Shown: piece by piece, positions 25,568-37,364 of the stretch
Position numbering within the stretch: the first letter of the stretch is position 1
Layout of the letters: every line of letters starts with the position of its first letter
From: Betaproteobacteria bacterium
Lineage (GTDB): Bacteria; Pseudomonadota; Gammaproteobacteria; Burkholderiales; Burkholderiaceae_D
DNA: 64,000 bases
Assembly (NCBI GenBank): GCA_025362735.1
Contig: JANYFL010000062.1
Coordinates: forward strand, 81,546-145,545
Direction: 5' to 3'
Translations under genes and position numbers: made by a program
Notes under the pieces: generated by a model
What the model was told of the DNA's origin: nothing
Database searches by the model: none
What the model saw: the letters and a program-made list of their open reading frames with translations, nothing else

Positions 25568-25706
25568 TAACAGGGTGTTGAAAACGTAGCGAGCGTCTGC
25601 GAGGCAAGGCGGACAGCGCACCGGAGTGTACTGGGACGTACACGAGGATTTCGAGCACTGCCCAACGCCGCATCACAGCCGCGCAGTAGTTTGCAACATC
25701 CTGTTA
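25568..25706. repeat. 139-bp intergenic inverted-repeat element between tatA and HIT gene
   Basis: The ends TAACAGGGTGTTG and CAACATCCTGTTA are inverted repeats with one mismatch. The interior contains a smaller inverted repeat (GTGTAC...GTACAC). The right end supplies the TAA stop of the HIT gene on the minus strand. No open frame lies inside. It resembles REP or MITE-like intergenic repeats of betaproteobacteria; copy number must be tested in the whole genome. Confidence 0.75.
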
Positions 25707-26081
25707 GCGGGGCTGCCAAGGGCGCGAACCGCCAAGCACATGAATGTGTAGATGATAGACCTCTTGCCCGCCCCCCGGGCCAGTATTGATAAAGGTCTTG
25801 AAACCACCCTGACCGCGACTTGCCCCGCTTGGGTCAGGTTGATAACCGCAACCCAGCTCGCGTGCCAACCTGGGTGCCAGTCCCAGCATTTTACCCAACA
25901 GGGCGTGATGCGCCTGTTCACACTCGGCCAGCGTCGCAATATGCAGCTTGGGAACAATCAGAAAATGAATCGGGGCAGCGGGATTGATGTCATGAAAAGC
26001 AATCGCATCGTCATCCTCGTAAATCTTTTTCGAGGGAATTTGACCCGCTGCGATTTTGCAGAACAGACAATCCGCGTTCAT
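25704..26081 (-). CDS. HIT-family nucleotide hydrolase (HinT-like)
   Basis: A 125-residue histidine-triad protein, probably a purine phosphoramidase. The N-terminal [28 protein letters not shown] is followed by the triad HLHIHVLGG near the C-terminus. Its start overlaps the hisE stop (ATGA), so it ends the his operon. The stop codon is contributed by an inverted-repeat element. Confidence 0.94.
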   Translation of the reverse strand: MNADCLFCKIAAGQIPSKKIYEDDDAIAFHDINPAAPIHFLIVPKLHIATLAECEQAHHALLGKMLGLAPRLARELGCGYQPDPSGASRGQGGFKTFINTGPGGGQEVYHLHIHVLGGSRPWQPR

Positions 26082-26437
26082 TTTCCTTCCTCTCTCTGTT
26101 GGCTCTTGCGTGCCGCAAACTCATCCAGCCCCGACAATCCTTCACGCCGTGCCAATTCAGCCAGCACATCATCGGGTGACAAATCATGCTGAGCCAGCAT
26201 GATGAGGCAGTGAAACCAGAGATCGGCGGTTTCGGCAATGATGCGCTCCGGCACACCATCTTTTGCCGCCATCACAGTTTCAGTGGCTTCTTCACCAATT
26301 TTTTTCAACACAGCATCCGGCCCCTTGGCAAACAGCCGCGCCACATACGACTTGTCCGGGTCACCATTCTTGCGCGACTCGATTACTTCAGCCAGCCGCT
26401 TGAGTATGGAGTCTTTATTTCCCTGTTCGTTCGTCAC
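26078..26437 (-). CDS. hisE: Phosphoribosyl-ATP pyrophosphatase
   Basis: Second step of histidine synthesis: hydrolysis of phosphoribosyl-ATP to phosphoribosyl-AMP. The 119-residue all-helical protein has the metal-binding motif [10 protein letters not shown] with a downstream [13 protein letters not shown]. It is separate from HisI, unlike the fused enterobacterial HisIE. Four-base overlaps join it to hisI upstream and the HIT gene downstream. Confidence 0.95.
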   Translation of the reverse strand: MTNEQGNKDSILKRLAEVIESRKNGDPDKSYVARLFAKGPDAVLKKIGEEATETVMAAKDGVPERIIAETADLWFHCLIMLAQHDLSPDDVLAELARREGLSGLDEFAARKSQQREEGK

Positions 26438-26832
26438 TTGTACATTCCCTCAGGGTCTTTCAACACCGGCTCGACCGTTTCCCAGATGCGCACACCGTCT
26501 TTGGTATCGAGTTTCTGGAAAAAACAGCTATGACGACCAGTGTGGCAGGCGATTCCTTCGATCTGCTCGACCTTCAGCAGCACCACGTCCTCATCACAAT
26601 CGAGACGGATTTCGTGCACTTTCTGGATATGCCCCGACTCTTCGCCTTTATGCCAGAGTTTCTTGCGCGAGCGGCTCCAGTAAACGGCTTCACCGGTATC
26701 GGCAGTTCTTTGCAAGGCTTCGCGGTTCATGAAGGCAAACATCAGCACATCATTGCTGCCCACTTCTTGCGCGATGACGGGTACGAGGCCTTGCTCGTCC
26801 CATTTGATTTTATTTAACCAGCTTTTGGGCAT
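26434..26832 (-). CDS. hisI: Phosphoribosyl-AMP cyclohydrolase
   Basis: Third step of the pathway: opening of the adenine ring of phosphoribosyl-AMP. The 132-residue protein has conserved zinc and magnesium motifs [13 protein letters not shown] and [11 protein letters not shown]. It overlaps hisE by 4 bp and lies 24 bp after hisF. Confidence 0.96.
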   Translation of the reverse strand: MPKSWLNKIKWDEQGLVPVIAQEVGSNDVLMFAFMNREALQRTADTGEAVYWSRSRKKLWHKGEESGHIQKVHEIRLDCDEDVVLLKVEQIEGIACHTGRHSCFFQKLDTKDGVRIWETVEPVLKDPEGMYK

Positions 26833-26856
26833 TGCTTTCGTCTTTCAGATCAACTT

Positions 26857-27630
26857 TCAATTCAAACGCATGGGAATACCAAGTTCGGACATGTATTGCT
26901 TCGCCTGACCGACCGTGTACTCCCCATAGTGAAAAATACTTGCTGCAAGCACGGCATCGGCACGACCTTCGAGCACGCCGTCGGCCAGATGCTGGAGATT
27001 GCCGACACCGCCGGATGCGATCACGGGAATCGGCACTGCATCGGCAATAGCACGCGTGAGCGGCAGATCAAAGCCCTGCTTGGTACCGTCGCGATTCATG
27101 CTGGTCAGCAGAATTTCGCCTGCGCCGAGTTCGGCAACTTTTTTGGCCCATTCAACCGCGTCCAGGCCAGTGCCTTTACGCCCGCCATGCGTAAACACTT
27201 CCCAGGTGCCGAGAGCATCGCTCCACTTGGCGTCGATCGCCACGACAATGCACTGCGAGCCATATTTGCCTGAAGCATCGGCAACCAGTTGCGGGTTCTG
27301 CACGGCGCTGGAGTTCATGCTGATTTTGTCCGCACCTGCGTTGAGCAAGCGACGCACATCCGCCACTTCGCGCACGCCACCACCAACCGTCAGCGGAATA
27401 AAGACCTGTGACGCGACGGCTTCAATGACATGCAGAATGACATCGCGCTGGTCACTGGTCGCCGTAATATCGAGAAAAGTAATTTCGTCCGCACCCTGAT
27501 CGTCATAGCGCTTGGCGATTTCAACCGGGTCACCGGCATCGCGCAGCTCGACAAAATTGATGCCCTTGACCACGCGGCCAGCGGTGACGTCAAGACAGGG
27601 AATGATGCGTTTCGCGAGCATGGGAGTCAT
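26857..27630 (-). CDS. hisF: Imidazole glycerol phosphate synthase, cyclase subunit
   Basis: A 257-residue TIM barrel that closes the imidazole ring using ammonia channelled from HisH. The family N-terminus [20 protein letters not shown] contains the catalytic aspartate (D14 from 27630); GGVREVADV and [14 protein letters not shown] are also typical. The ATG at 27630 adds three residues to the conserved MLAKR start at 27621; neither has a strong ribosome binding site. Confidence 0.96.
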   Translation of the reverse strand: MTPMLAKRIIPCLDVTAGRVVKGINFVELRDAGDPVEIAKRYDDQGADEITFLDITATSDQRDVILHVIEAVASQVFIPLTVGGGVREVADVRRLLNAGADKISMNSSAVQNPQLVADASGKYGSQCIVVAIDAKWSDALGTWEVFTHGGRKGTGLDAVEWAKKVAELGAGEILLTSMNRDGTKQGFDLPLTRAIADAVPIPVIASGGVGNLQHLADGVLEGRADAVLAASIFHYGEYTVGQAKQYMSELGIPMRLN

Positions 27631-27649
27631 TCTGGCGCATTCGCGCCGA

Positions 27650-28393
27650 TCATTCTTCGACGTAAGTGTCGGCCTGCTCCTGCGCTGCCTTGAAATTCAA
27701 GTCACCAGAATAAATCGCACGACCGCAGATAACGCCTTCAATGCCTTCGTCTTCAACACCGCACAGGGCTTCAACGTCTTTGAGATTCGACAAGCCTCCG
27801 CTCGCAATCACCGGCACCGTCACAGCCTGAGCCAGCTTCACAGTAGCGTCGATATTAATGCCACTCAGCATCCCATCACGGCCGATGTCGGTATAAATGA
27901 TTGCCTCAACACCATAGCCTTCGAACTTCTTGGCCAGATCGACGACTTCGTGACCGGTCAGTTTGCTCCAGCCATCAGTGGCGACTTTACCGTCCTTGGC
28001 ATCGAGTCCTACGATGATCTGACCTGGAAAGGCACTACAGGCATCGTGCAGAAAACCGGGATTCTTCACAGCAGCGGTGCCAATGATGACGTAAGCCAGA
28101 CCATCATCGAGATAGCGTTCGATGGTATCCAGATCGCGAATGCCACCACCGAGTTGCACCGGAATCAGATGGCCGACGGCCTGGACGATGGCCTTGATTG
28201 CGGCCTCGTTCTTGGGCTTGCCGGCAACGGCGCCATTCAGATCAACCAGATGCAGGCGTCGCGCGCCCTGCTCCAGCCAGTGCAGCGCCATGGCAGCAGG
28301 GTCCTCGGAAAACACCGTCGCATCATTCAAATCGCCTTGTTTCAGGCGGACGCAATGACCATCCTTCAGGTCAATCGCAGGGATAAGCAGCAT
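27650..28393 (-). CDS. hisA: ProFAR isomerase
   Basis: A 247-residue TIM barrel that isomerises the aminoimidazole carboxamide ribotide intermediate. It starts [21 protein letters not shown] (catalytic D8) and has [10 protein letters not shown] and [10 protein letters not shown] motifs. It lies between hisH and hisF, the order that matches the pathway complex. Confidence 0.96.
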   Translation of the reverse strand: MLLIPAIDLKDGHCVRLKQGDLNDATVFSEDPAAMALHWLEQGARRLHLVDLNGAVAGKPKNEAAIKAIVQAVGHLIPVQLGGGIRDLDTIERYLDDGLAYVIIGTAAVKNPGFLHDACSAFPGQIIVGLDAKDGKVATDGWSKLTGHEVVDLAKKFEGYGVEAIIYTDIGRDGMLSGINIDATVKLAQAVTVPVIASGGLSNLKDVEALCGVEDEGIEGVICGRAIYSGDLNFKAAQEQADTYVEE

Positions 28394-28455
28394 GTTGTTT
28401 GGGAAGTAACTGGGAAGGGGATTTCAATTGGAAGCGACCGGAAGATCCCGATTAA

Positions 28456-29109
28456 TCAGGGATTCCAGGTGACAAAATTCTTGTAGAGGGCGAGGCCAGC
28501 GGCGGCACTTTTCTCCGGATGGAATTGCGTAGCGAAAATATTATCGCGTGCAATGGCGCAGGTAAAGGGTAGACCGTAAACACTTTCCCCGGCTGTTGCT
28601 TTGGCGTCAGCCGGAACCACATAGTAACTGTGGACAAAATAGAACCAGCTTTCGTCCGCAATCCCCTGCCAGAGCGGGTGATTTTTTCCATTTTGCGCCA
28701 CTTGTCGCACCCGGTTCCAGCCCATGTGCGGCACTTTCAGGCGCGTACCGTCGGGCTGTGCCATCAGCTCGGGACTAAAGCGGATGCAACGTCCAGAGAT
28801 TAACCCTAGCCCAGGCGTGTCACCTTCATCGCTCCAGTCGCACAACATTTGCTCGCCGACACACACGCCCAACAAAGGCTTGCTCTCGGCGCTTCGCAGG
28901 ACGGCTTCAAGCAGTCCAGATTCACGCAGATTGCGCATGCAGTCCGGCATTGCGCCCTGGCCGGGAAGAATTACGCGTTCGGCATTGAGAATTTCGGCAG
29001 GGTTCGACGAGATGCGCACATCGGCCTCAGGCACGACCGCGTACACAGCCTGAGCCACCGAGCGCAAGTTGCCCATACCGTAATCAACAATGGCAATCAT
29101 GGAAGACAT
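28456..29109 (-). CDS. hisH: Imidazole glycerol phosphate synthase, glutaminase subunit
   Basis: A 217-residue class I glutamine amidotransferase that feeds ammonia to HisF. It starts [17 protein letters not shown]. The nucleophile C83 is in [10 protein letters not shown], and the His/Glu pair is in TQFHPEKS. It lies 62 bp upstream of hisA. Confidence 0.96.
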   Translation of the reverse strand: MSSMIAIVDYGMGNLRSVAQAVYAVVPEADVRISSNPAEILNAERVILPGQGAMPDCMRNLRESGLLEAVLRSAESKPLLGVCVGEQMLCDWSDEGDTPGLGLISGRCIRFSPELMAQPDGTRLKVPHMGWNRVRQVAQNGKNHPLWQGIADESWFYFVHSYYVVPADAKATAGESVYGLPFTCAIARDNIFATQFHPEKSAAAGLALYKNFVTWNP

Positions 29110-29165
29110 GGAAGTGTGCGTTTCAAGCTAGATGCAGAAAAACCGCATCAAGTTTTATAGGCGGA

Positions 29166-29753
29166 TCAGAGACTTCCTTTGGTGCTGGGAATCTGGCCCG
29201 CGGCGCGTGCGTCCAGTTCCACGGCCATGCGCAAGGCGCGACCAAAGGCTTTGAATACCGTCTCGCATTGATGGTGGGCATTCTCACCGCGCAGATTATC
29301 GATATGCAATGTGACCAGCCCGTGATTGACAAGGCCCTGAAAAAATTCATGGGTCAGATCAACGTCGAACTGACCGATCATTGCGCGAGTGAAAGGCACA
29401 TGAAATTCCAGGCCGGGCCGACCAGAGAGATCGATCACGACCCGCGACAAGGCTTCGTCTAATGGCACATAGGCGTGACCGTAACGACGCAGACCCTTCT
29501 TGTCGCCCAAGGCCTTGATCAGCGCCTGACCCAGCGTAATGCCAATGTCTTCCACGGTGTGATGGGCATCGATATGTAAATCGCCTTTGGCTTCGACATC
29601 CAGATCAACCAGCCCGTGACGAGCGATCTGATCCAGCATGTGATCCAGAAAGGGAACGCCGGTCGCCAGCTTGGCTTGACCTGTGCCATCCAGATTGATA
29701 GCAACACGAATTTGCGTCTCGGCGGTGTTACGGGAAACTTCTGCGGTTCTCAT
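29166..29753 (-). CDS. hisB: Imidazoleglycerol-phosphate dehydratase
   Basis: A 195-residue single-function dehydratase, without the phosphatase domain of enterobacterial HisB. It has the paired motifs [11 protein letters not shown]...[12 protein letters not shown] type near the N-terminus and [11 protein letters not shown]...NAHHQCE later, which carry the manganese ligands. I start at 29753 ([10 protein letters not shown]); the longer frame to 29783 lacks homology. It becomes the first gene of the minus-strand run because hisC upstream is inverted. Confidence 0.94.
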   Translation of the reverse strand: MRTAEVSRNTAETQIRVAINLDGTGQAKLATGVPFLDHMLDQIARHGLVDLDVEAKGDLHIDAHHTVEDIGITLGQALIKALGDKKGLRRYGHAYVPLDEALSRVVIDLSGRPGLEFHVPFTRAMIGQFDVDLTHEFFQGLVNHGLVTLHIDNLRGENAHHQCETVFKAFGRALRMAVELDARAAGQIPSTKGSL

Positions 29754-29876
29754 GGGGTTTGGGGTGATCTGGCGGGGCACCATGATAGCATTGGCTGCAC
29801 TTAAGCCTCGCGTGAAGTCTCATCGTTTTACTTTACGTAAACCCTTTTATTTAGAGTACGTTTTACAGCCAATTCC
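29754..29876. promoter_or_regulatory. Divergent promoter region between hisB and hisC
   Basis: A 123-bp spacer, AT-rich on the hisC side with the palindrome TTTACGTAAA. Because hisC faces away from hisB, promoters for both hisC and the hisB to HIT run must lie here. I cannot choose a single -35/-10 pair. Confidence 0.45.
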
Positions 29877-30947
29877 ATGAGCCGCTATTGGAGCGCCGTC
29901 GTTCACGGTCTTACCCCCTACGTTCCTGGCGAGCAGCCCAAGCTGCCCGACCTGATCAAACTCAACACCAACGAGAACCCCTACGGCCCGTCGCCCAAGG
30001 TGCTGGCCGCGCTGCAAAAGGAATGCGCCGATACGCTGCGGCTCTATCCCGACCCGACCGCCGACAAGCTCAAACAGGCCATAGCCGACTACTACGGGAT
30101 CGCACGCAATCAGATCTTCGTTGGTAACGGTTCCGATGAAGTGCTTGCCCATGTTTTTCAGGCGCTGCTGAAGCATGAGCGGCCCATTTTGTTTCCAGAT
30201 ATCACCTACAGCTTCTATCCGGTCTATTGCGGTTTGTATGGGATTGAGTACAAAGAGGTGCCGCTTGATGAAGCTTTCCAGATTCGCATCGACGACTATC
30301 TGAAACCTGACGCTGGAAAAAATGGCGGCATCGTGTTCCCGAATCCGAATGCACCCACCGGTAGCGCCTTGCCCCTCAGTGAAATCGAGCGGCTACTCAA
30401 AGCTAACCCTGATTCGGTCGTCGTCATTGACGAAGCTTACGTTGACTTCGGTGCTGAAAGCGCCATCGCGCTGATCAATCGCTATCCGAACGTGCTGGTC
30501 ACGCAATCCCTGTCCAAATCACGCGCGCTGGCCGGATTGCGCATTGGACTTGCCATTGGCCATCCTGATTTGATCGAGGCGCTGGAACGTGTCAAGGACA
30601 GTTTCAATTCCTATCCGCTGGATCGCTTTGCCCAAGCTGGGGCCGCTGCCGCTTTCGAAGATCGCGCCTACTTCGAAGAAAAACGCAACGCCGTCATCCA
30701 AAGCCGTGAAGCCTTGGTGGCCAAATTGAAAAAACTCGGCTTCGAAATTCTGCCGTCTGCCGCCAACTTCGTGTTCGTACGCCATCCCAAACACGATGCA
30801 GTCAAACTCGCTGCCGCTCTACGCGAACGCTCGATCATCGTGCGGCATTTCAAACATGCGCGGATCAATCAGTTCTTGCGGATTACGGTTGGAACCGATA
30901 AACAGTGTGCAGCCTTGGTCGCTGCGATGAGCGAAATATTGGCTTAA
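29877..30947 (+). CDS. hisC: Histidinol-phosphate aminotransferase, inverted in cluster
   Basis: PLP-dependent class I/II aminotransferase of 356 residues that converts imidazole acetol phosphate to histidinol phosphate. Motifs: [29 protein letters not shown] and the PLP lysine K214 in [12 protein letters not shown]. It is intact but lies on the plus strand while every other his gene here is on the minus strand. It overlaps hisD by 4 bp at their 3' ends and diverges from hisB. Confidence 0.96.
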   Translation: MSRYWSAVVHGLTPYVPGEQPKLPDLIKLNTNENPYGPSPKVLAALQKECADTLRLYPDPTADKLKQAIADYYGIARNQIFVGNGSDEVLAHVFQALLKHERPILFPDITYSFYPVYCGLYGIEYKEVPLDEAFQIRIDDYLKPDAGKNGGIVFPNPNAPTGSALPLSEIERLLKANPDSVVVIDEAYVDFGAESAIALINRYPNVLVTQSLSKSRALAGLRIGLAIGHPDLIEALERVKDSFNSYPLDRFAQAGAAAAFEDRAYFEEKRNAVIQSREALVAKLKKLGFEILPSAANFVFVRHPKHDAVKLAAALRERSIIVRHFKHARINQFLRITVGTDKQCAALVAAMSEILA

Positions 30948-32254
30948 GGTTTCAGCCTGAATTCGGCTGACTGCGCATGGGCTTGCAGGCCCTCGCCATA
31001 CGCCAGTTCGGCGGCGATCTTGCCCAGCGTCTGCGCGCCAGCAGGACTGACTTGAATGATGCTGGAGCGTTTCTGGAAATCGTAGACACCCAGTGGCGAT
31101 GAGAAGCGCGCGGTGCGGGCGGTGGGCAAGACGTGATTGGGTCCGGCGCAATAGTCGCCCAGGGATTCGCTGCTGTAGATGCCCATGAAGATGGCGCCGG
31201 CGTGGCGGATTTTCGGCAACAGCGCTTCAGGGTCTTGAACCGACAACTCCAAATGCTCAGGTGCGATGCGATTGGAAATCGCGCAGGCTTCGTCGAGATC
31301 GCGCACCTTGATCAGCGCACAGCGGTTTTTCATCGAAGTACGTACGATATCAGCACGCGGCAAGGTGGGCAGCAGCTTTTCAATGCTGGCGGCAACCTTG
31401 GTAATGAAAGCCGCATCGGGACAGAGCAGGATGGCCTGTGCCACTTCGTCATGTTCGGCCTGAGAAAACAGGTCCATCGCGATCCAGTCCGCGTAGTCTG
31501 ATACCTCTGCCGCGCCATCGGACAGAACCAGAATTTCGGAGGGCCCTGCAATCATGTCGATACCGACCGTGCCGAACACGCGGCGCTTGGCGGCTGCCAC
31601 ATACGCGTTGCCGGGGCCGACGATTTTGTCGACCGCAGGAATCGTCACCGTCCCATAAGCCAAAGCGCCTACTGCTTGTGCACCCCCGATGGCGAACACA
31701 CGATCGACTCCCGCAATCGCCGCAGCCGCCAGGACCATGCCATTGCGCTCGCCGCCGGGGGTGGGTGTGACCATGATGACTTCCTGCACGCCTGCCACTT
31801 TGGCGGGAATGGCGTTCATCAACACCGATGACGGATAGGAGGCTTTACCACCCGGCACATAGAGGCCGACACGATCCAGCGCAGTAATGCGTTGACCCAG
31901 CACCGTGCCGTCGGCTTCGGTATAGCGCCAGGACTCGCTTAATTGTTTTTCGTGAAAACTGCGCACACGCGATGCGGCTGCTTCAAGAGCCTTGCGTTGC
32001 GTGTCAGGCAAAGCAACTAACGCAGCCTGCAGTTCGGCTTGAGTGATTTCCAGCTGGCTTGCTTGTTGAACGTCAACGCGGTCGAACTTGCGTGTGTAGT
32101 CGAGCAAGGCCGCATCGCCACGCTGCTTGATATCGGCGAGTATGGCAGCGGCCGCTTGATCGACGGTGCTGTCGTCGTCCGTGTCGAATTGCAGCAGCGC
32201 AATGAGCTGGGCTTCGAAGTCGGAGGACGTCGTATCGAGTTGGCGCGCAGACAT
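30944..32254 (-). CDS. hisD: Histidinol dehydrogenase
   Basis: A 436-residue zinc enzyme that carries out the last two oxidations to histidine. Typical segments: [31 protein letters not shown] and [12 protein letters not shown], which hold zinc ligands and the catalytic histidines. It follows hisG by 5 bp and converges on hisC with a 4-bp overlap. Confidence 0.96.
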   Translation of the reverse strand: MSARQLDTTSSDFEAQLIALLQFDTDDDSTVDQAAAAILADIKQRGDAALLDYTRKFDRVDVQQASQLEITQAELQAALVALPDTQRKALEAAASRVRSFHEKQLSESWRYTEADGTVLGQRITALDRVGLYVPGGKASYPSSVLMNAIPAKVAGVQEVIMVTPTPGGERNGMVLAAAAIAGVDRVFAIGGAQAVGALAYGTVTIPAVDKIVGPGNAYVAAAKRRVFGTVGIDMIAGPSEILVLSDGAAEVSDYADWIAMDLFSQAEHDEVAQAILLCPDAAFITKVAASIEKLLPTLPRADIVRTSMKNRCALIKVRDLDEACAISNRIAPEHLELSVQDPEALLPKIRHAGAIFMGIYSSESLGDYCAGPNHVLPTARTARFSSPLGVYDFQKRSSIIQVSPAGAQTLGKIAAELAYGEGLQAHAQSAEFRLKP

Positions 32255-32259
32255 GAATA

Positions 32260-32910
32260 TCAGCCCTTGGCGACCGCAGCCTTGAACACATCCAGCAGCG
32301 GTTGCAACTGCTCACGTTTCAACTTCAATGCAGCCTGATTGACGATCAGGCGCGATGAAATCGCCATGATCTGTTCTACCTCGACCAGATTGTTCGCGCG
32401 CAGGGTGCCGCCACTGGAAACCAGATCGACAATAGCATCGGCCAGTCCTACCAGCGGCGCGAGTTCCATTGAGCCATAGAGCTTGATCAGATCAACGTGC
32501 ACACCTTTCGCAGCAAAGTGTTCGTGCGCGGTCTTGACGTACTTGGTCGCCACACGCAGACGCGCGCCTTGGCGCACGGCGTTTTCGTAATCGAAACCGG
32601 CGCGTACTGCGACCGACATACGACATTGGGCGATCTGCAGGTCAATCGGTTGATACAAACCTTCGCTGCCATGTTCCAGCAACACGTCCTTGCCCGCCAC
32701 GCCAAAATCGGCCGCGCCATATTGCACATAGGTTGGCACATCCGAAGCGCGCACGATCAGCAGACGCAGCTTCGCATTCGAAGTCGGCAAGATCAACTTG
32801 CGCGAGCTTTCAGGATCTTCGGTCACCTCGATGCCCGCCGCTTTCAACAGCGGCAAAGTCTCGGTAAAGATGCGACCTTTGGAGAGTGCGAGGGTTAATA
32901 CGTCATTCAT
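32260..32910 (-). CDS. hisG: ATP phosphoribosyltransferase, short form
   Basis: Committed step of histidine synthesis: ATP plus PRPP to phosphoribosyl-ATP. The 216-residue length and lack of a C-terminal regulatory domain define the short form, which needs HisZ for activity and feedback control; hisZ is not in the window. Motifs: [20 protein letters not shown] and [15 protein letters not shown] (the PRPP site). I start at 32910, where homology begins. Confidence 0.95.
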   Translation of the reverse strand: MNDVLTLALSKGRIFTETLPLLKAAGIEVTEDPESSRKLILPTSNAKLRLLIVRASDVPTYVQYGAADFGVAGKDVLLEHGSEGLYQPIDLQIAQCRMSVAVRAGFDYENAVRQGARLRVATKYVKTAHEHFAAKGVHVDLIKLYGSMELAPLVGLADAIVDLVSSGGTLRANNLVEVEQIMAISSRLIVNQAALKLKREQLQPLLDVFKAAVAKG

Positions 32911-32935
32911 CTCAATTCCATCGTGCAACATCCTG

Positions 32936-34451
<1,516 letters not shown>

Positions 34452-34478
34452 GTGCTTATTCTCAAACTTATTCTCAAG

Positions 34479-35270
34479 TCAGTGTTTGATCTTGTAACCC
34501 GATTTGAGCATCTGAATCGTGACCGCCGAAACCAAAAGGAATGTCATCAAGATGATGCCAAAACTGATCAGCGGATTCACATCCGATACGCCAAAGAATC
34601 CGTAGCGAAAACCATCGATCATGTAGAAAAAAGGATTAGCGTGCGACACCGTCTGCCAGAACGGTGGCAACGAATGAATCGAATAGAACACACCAGACAG
34701 AAATGTCGCGGGCAGGATCACGAAGTTCTGGAAGGCCGCAACCTGATCAAACTTCTCGGCCCAGATACCGGCAATCGTGCCGAGTGCGCCCATCGTCGCA
34801 CTACCCAGCGCCGCGAAAATGATGATCCACCATGGCGCAGTGAAATCGGGAATGGCAAAGAATAGCGTTACGACAAAAACGCCGAAGCCGACCATCAAGC
34901 CGCGCACCGTGGCCGCCAATACATAGGCCGAATAAATCTGCCAGTGCGACAGCGGCGGCAGAAGAATGAAGACCAGATTGCCGGTAACTTTAGACTGGAT
35001 TAGTGAAGAGGTACTGTTGGCAAAGGCATTTTGCAATGCTGCCATCATCACGAGACCGGGAATCAAGAATTCGGTATAGGGAATCGTTCCGTATACCTTG
35101 ACGTGGCCTTCTAGTGCGTGAGCAAAAATAAGTTGATACAACACCGTCGTCAGGACTGGCGCGCCGATGGTCTGATAAGCCACTTTCCAGAAGCGCAGCG
35201 TTTCCTTGTAGAACAGGGTGCGAAAGCCAATGTAGCTGCTATAGCTTTGAATATTATTGGTCTGGCTCAT
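34479..35270 (-). CDS. ABC-2 type transporter permease (YadH-like)
   Basis: A 263-residue membrane protein with about six helices and the ABC-2 signature around FANSTSSLIQSKVTGN and the PATFLSGVFYSIHSLPPFW motif. Pairs with the ATPase just upstream (4-bp overlap). Substrate unknown; members near mla and murA are presumed to act on envelope molecules. I start at 35270 (MSQTNNIQS) and not at the longer frame overlapping the ATPase. Confidence 0.92.
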   Translation of the reverse strand: MSQTNNIQSYSSYIGFRTLFYKETLRFWKVAYQTIGAPVLTTVLYQLIFAHALEGHVKVYGTIPYTEFLIPGLVMMAALQNAFANSTSSLIQSKVTGNLVFILLPPLSHWQIYSAYVLAATVRGLMVGFGVFVVTLFFAIPDFTAPWWIIIFAALGSATMGALGTIAGIWAEKFDQVAAFQNFVILPATFLSGVFYSIHSLPPFWQTVSHANPFFYMIDGFRYGFFGVSDVNPLISFGIILMTFLLVSAVTIQMLKSGYKIKH

Positions 35271-36205
35271 GCGGTCACCTCTGCCATGGTCGGTGACGCG
35301 CCCTGCATGATCTGAATAAAGACATCTTCGAGATCGGCTTCTTGTAGCTGAACCTGGTCGACGATGGCGCCGGCATTGCGACACTGAGCCAGGATAGCTT
35401 CCAGCTCGGTGTGGCCGGACAAACGCAAGGCAACGCGACTAGAAGTTGTTGCCGCTTCAGGATCAATGGCCATGGCACGCAGGTTCTCAGGCAAACGTCC
35501 CGATGAGAAACTCAGCACCAGTTGGGTCGCTGAAAAACGTTTGATCAGGTCTGCCGTTGCTTCCAGTGCAACGATTTGTCCTTGCTTGAGCATGGCAACA
35601 CGTTTACAAAGCGATTCCGCTTCTTCGAGGTAGTGCGTGGTCAGAACGATGGTGTGACCCTCGCGATTCAAGCGGGAAATGAATTTCCATAGCGTCTGGC
35701 GCAGCTCGACATCGACACCCGCCGTGGGCTCGTCCAATACGATGACAGGGGGTTTGTGGACGAGAGCTTGAGCAACCAGCACGCGTCGCTTCATGCCGCC
35801 GGACAAGGCACGCATATTGGTATCGGCCTTGTTGGTCAGATCGAGATTGGCCATGACTTCATCAATCCACGCATCGTTATTGGTCAAGCCAAAATAACCG
35901 GACTGAATGCGCAGGGTTTCACGCACGGTGAAAAAAGGATCGAACACCAACTCTTGCGGCACGATGCCCAATGCACGACGGCTGGCACGAAAGTCGGTGA
36001 TGACATCATGACCCAGAACGTCAACACTGCCTGAATCGGCGCGAGTCAAACCTGCAATGATGGAAATCAGCGTGGTCTTGCCTGCGCCGTTTGGCCCGAG
36101 CAGGCCGAAAAACTCGCCTTGCTCAATTTCGAGGCTCACACCTGCAAGCGCCTGTAATTTCTTGTAGCGCTTGGTGACGTTGCAGATGCTGATGGCGGCC
36201 GACAT
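35267..36205 (-). CDS. ABC transporter ATP-binding protein (YadG-like)
   Basis: A 312-residue ATPase. Walker A GPNGAGKTT, signature ALSGGMKRRVLVAQAL and Walker B VIVLDEPTAGVD are intact. The C-terminal extension after residue 230 is typical of exporters of the ABC-2/DrrA type. Forms an operon with the YadH-like permease downstream and lies about 100 bp after mlaB. Confidence 0.94.
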   Translation of the reverse strand: MSAAISICNVTKRYKKLQALAGVSLEIEQGEFFGLLGPNGAGKTTLISIIAGLTRADSGSVDVLGHDVITDFRASRRALGIVPQELVFDPFFTVRETLRIQSGYFGLTNNDAWIDEVMANLDLTNKADTNMRALSGGMKRRVLVAQALVHKPPVIVLDEPTAGVDVELRQTLWKFISRLNREGHTIVLTTHYLEEAESLCKRVAMLKQGQIVALEATADLIKRFSATQLVLSFSSGRLPENLRAMAIDPEAATTSSRVALRLSGHTELEAILAQCRNAGAIVDQVQLQEADLEDVFIQIMQGASPTMAEVTA

Positions 36206-36307
36206 GATGGCGATGGAGGAAAATCAAAGAGAAGGGAACGAATTATAAGACAAGGGTCAGGCCAAAGCGGCCTAAGCCCCTAATACCACGATGAGCCACG
36301 AGGGGAA

Positions 36308-36613
36308 TCAGTGGTGGTGGTGGTTGTGGGGAGGTGCGGCAACAGACGCCGACGTAAAGCCGTTCAGTACAGTGTCAACCCCATACACGGCAGCAAAGCT
36401 GAGCAATGTGCCGGGAATATCAGTGAAGTTCAGATTTTGATTTTTTTTCTGAGCCTGGCGCTGCCAGTCAAGCAAGACGGCAATGGCTGAGGAATCGGAA
36501 CCTTTTAGTTCAGCCAAAGAGAATTCTTGCTCGCCAGCCGCTATTGCGTGTGCGCCATCCACCAATGCCAGTTTGGCATTGTGCATCTGGATTGGCGCTG
36601 TGGGGCGATACAT
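36308..36613 (-). CDS. mlaB: MlaB-type STAS protein with His-rich tail
   Basis: A 101-residue STAS domain protein, the cytosolic regulatory subunit that binds the MlaF ATPase. The core around SLAELKGSDSSAIAVLLDW is the conserved STAS loop. The C-terminus ends in APPHNHHHH, an unusual cluster of five histidines. It follows mlaC by 20 bp. Confidence 0.88.
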   Translation of the reverse strand: MYRPTAPIQMHNAKLALVDGAHAIAAGEQEFSLAELKGSDSSAIAVLLDWQRQAQKKNQNLNFTDIPGTLLSFAAVYGVDTVLNGFTSASVAAPPHNHHHH

Positions 36614-36633
36614 ATGCGTTGATCAGAATGGTG

Positions 36634-37275
36634 CTATGCCTTGCCCTTTTGGGCAGCAAGGGCCTTGTTCTTGTCGGTGAGCAGTTTGATCAATCCATCA
36701 ACACCACTCTTGTTGATCTCCGAAGCAAAAGAACCACGATAGGTTTCAACCAGCCAGACACCAAGGACATTGACGTCGATGATCTTCCAGCTATCGCCAT
36801 TCTTTTCAAGACGGTAATTGAGTTGGACCGGTTCCCCGCCCTTCGGGTTAATGACCTGCGAACGAACTTCAACCGAAGCATCATTCACGTCACCTCGAAA
36901 TGGACGGAACTGCACTTGTTGATCACGTACATCCGACAAAGCACCCGAATAGGTATAAGTCAGCAAGAGGCGGAATTGCTCGGTGATCAGCTTTTGCTGT
37001 TCCGGCGTCGCTGTGGACCAAAAGCGGCCAACCGCATTCGATGTCATTTTCTGAAAATTGACGTAAGGCAGGATCTTGCTTTCAACCAGCGCATTGATTT
37101 TGCCCAGATTGCCAGCCTGGATTTCCTTGTCCGATTTAACCGTGCTCATCACATCGGTCGTCAACTGCTTGATCAGTTCATCCGGCGCTACAGGTGCTGC
37201 ACTGGCGCCCTGCACCATCAGTCCTGCGAACACAGTCACGATCAAAGATTTCCACATGTTTAGAACATTCTTCAT
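36634..37275 (-). CDS. mlaC: Phospholipid-binding periplasmic protein MlaC
   Basis: A 213-residue shuttle carrying phospholipid between the MlaA complex in the outer membrane and MlaFEDB in the inner membrane. A signal peptide ends around residue 26 (GASAAP). The MlaC fold shows in TDVMSTVKSDKEIQAG, PYVNFQKMTSNAVGRFW and VNVLGVWLVETYRGSF. I start at 37275 (MKNVLNMWK). Confidence 0.94.
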   Translation of the reverse strand: MKNVLNMWKSLIVTVFAGLMVQGASAAPVAPDELIKQLTTDVMSTVKSDKEIQAGNLGKINALVESKILPYVNFQKMTSNAVGRFWSTATPEQQKLITEQFRLLLTYTYSGALSDVRDQQVQFRPFRGDVNDASVEVRSQVINPKGGEPVQLNYRLEKNGDSWKIIDVNVLGVWLVETYRGSFASEINKSGVDGLIKLLTDKNKALAAQKGKA

Positions 37276-37364
37276 ACAAACTCCGTTGTTTCTGTTTGTT
37301 TCAATTGTTACTACATAAGGACTCATCGGCTGATGAGTCGCATGAAGCCATTTGAACCACCAGT

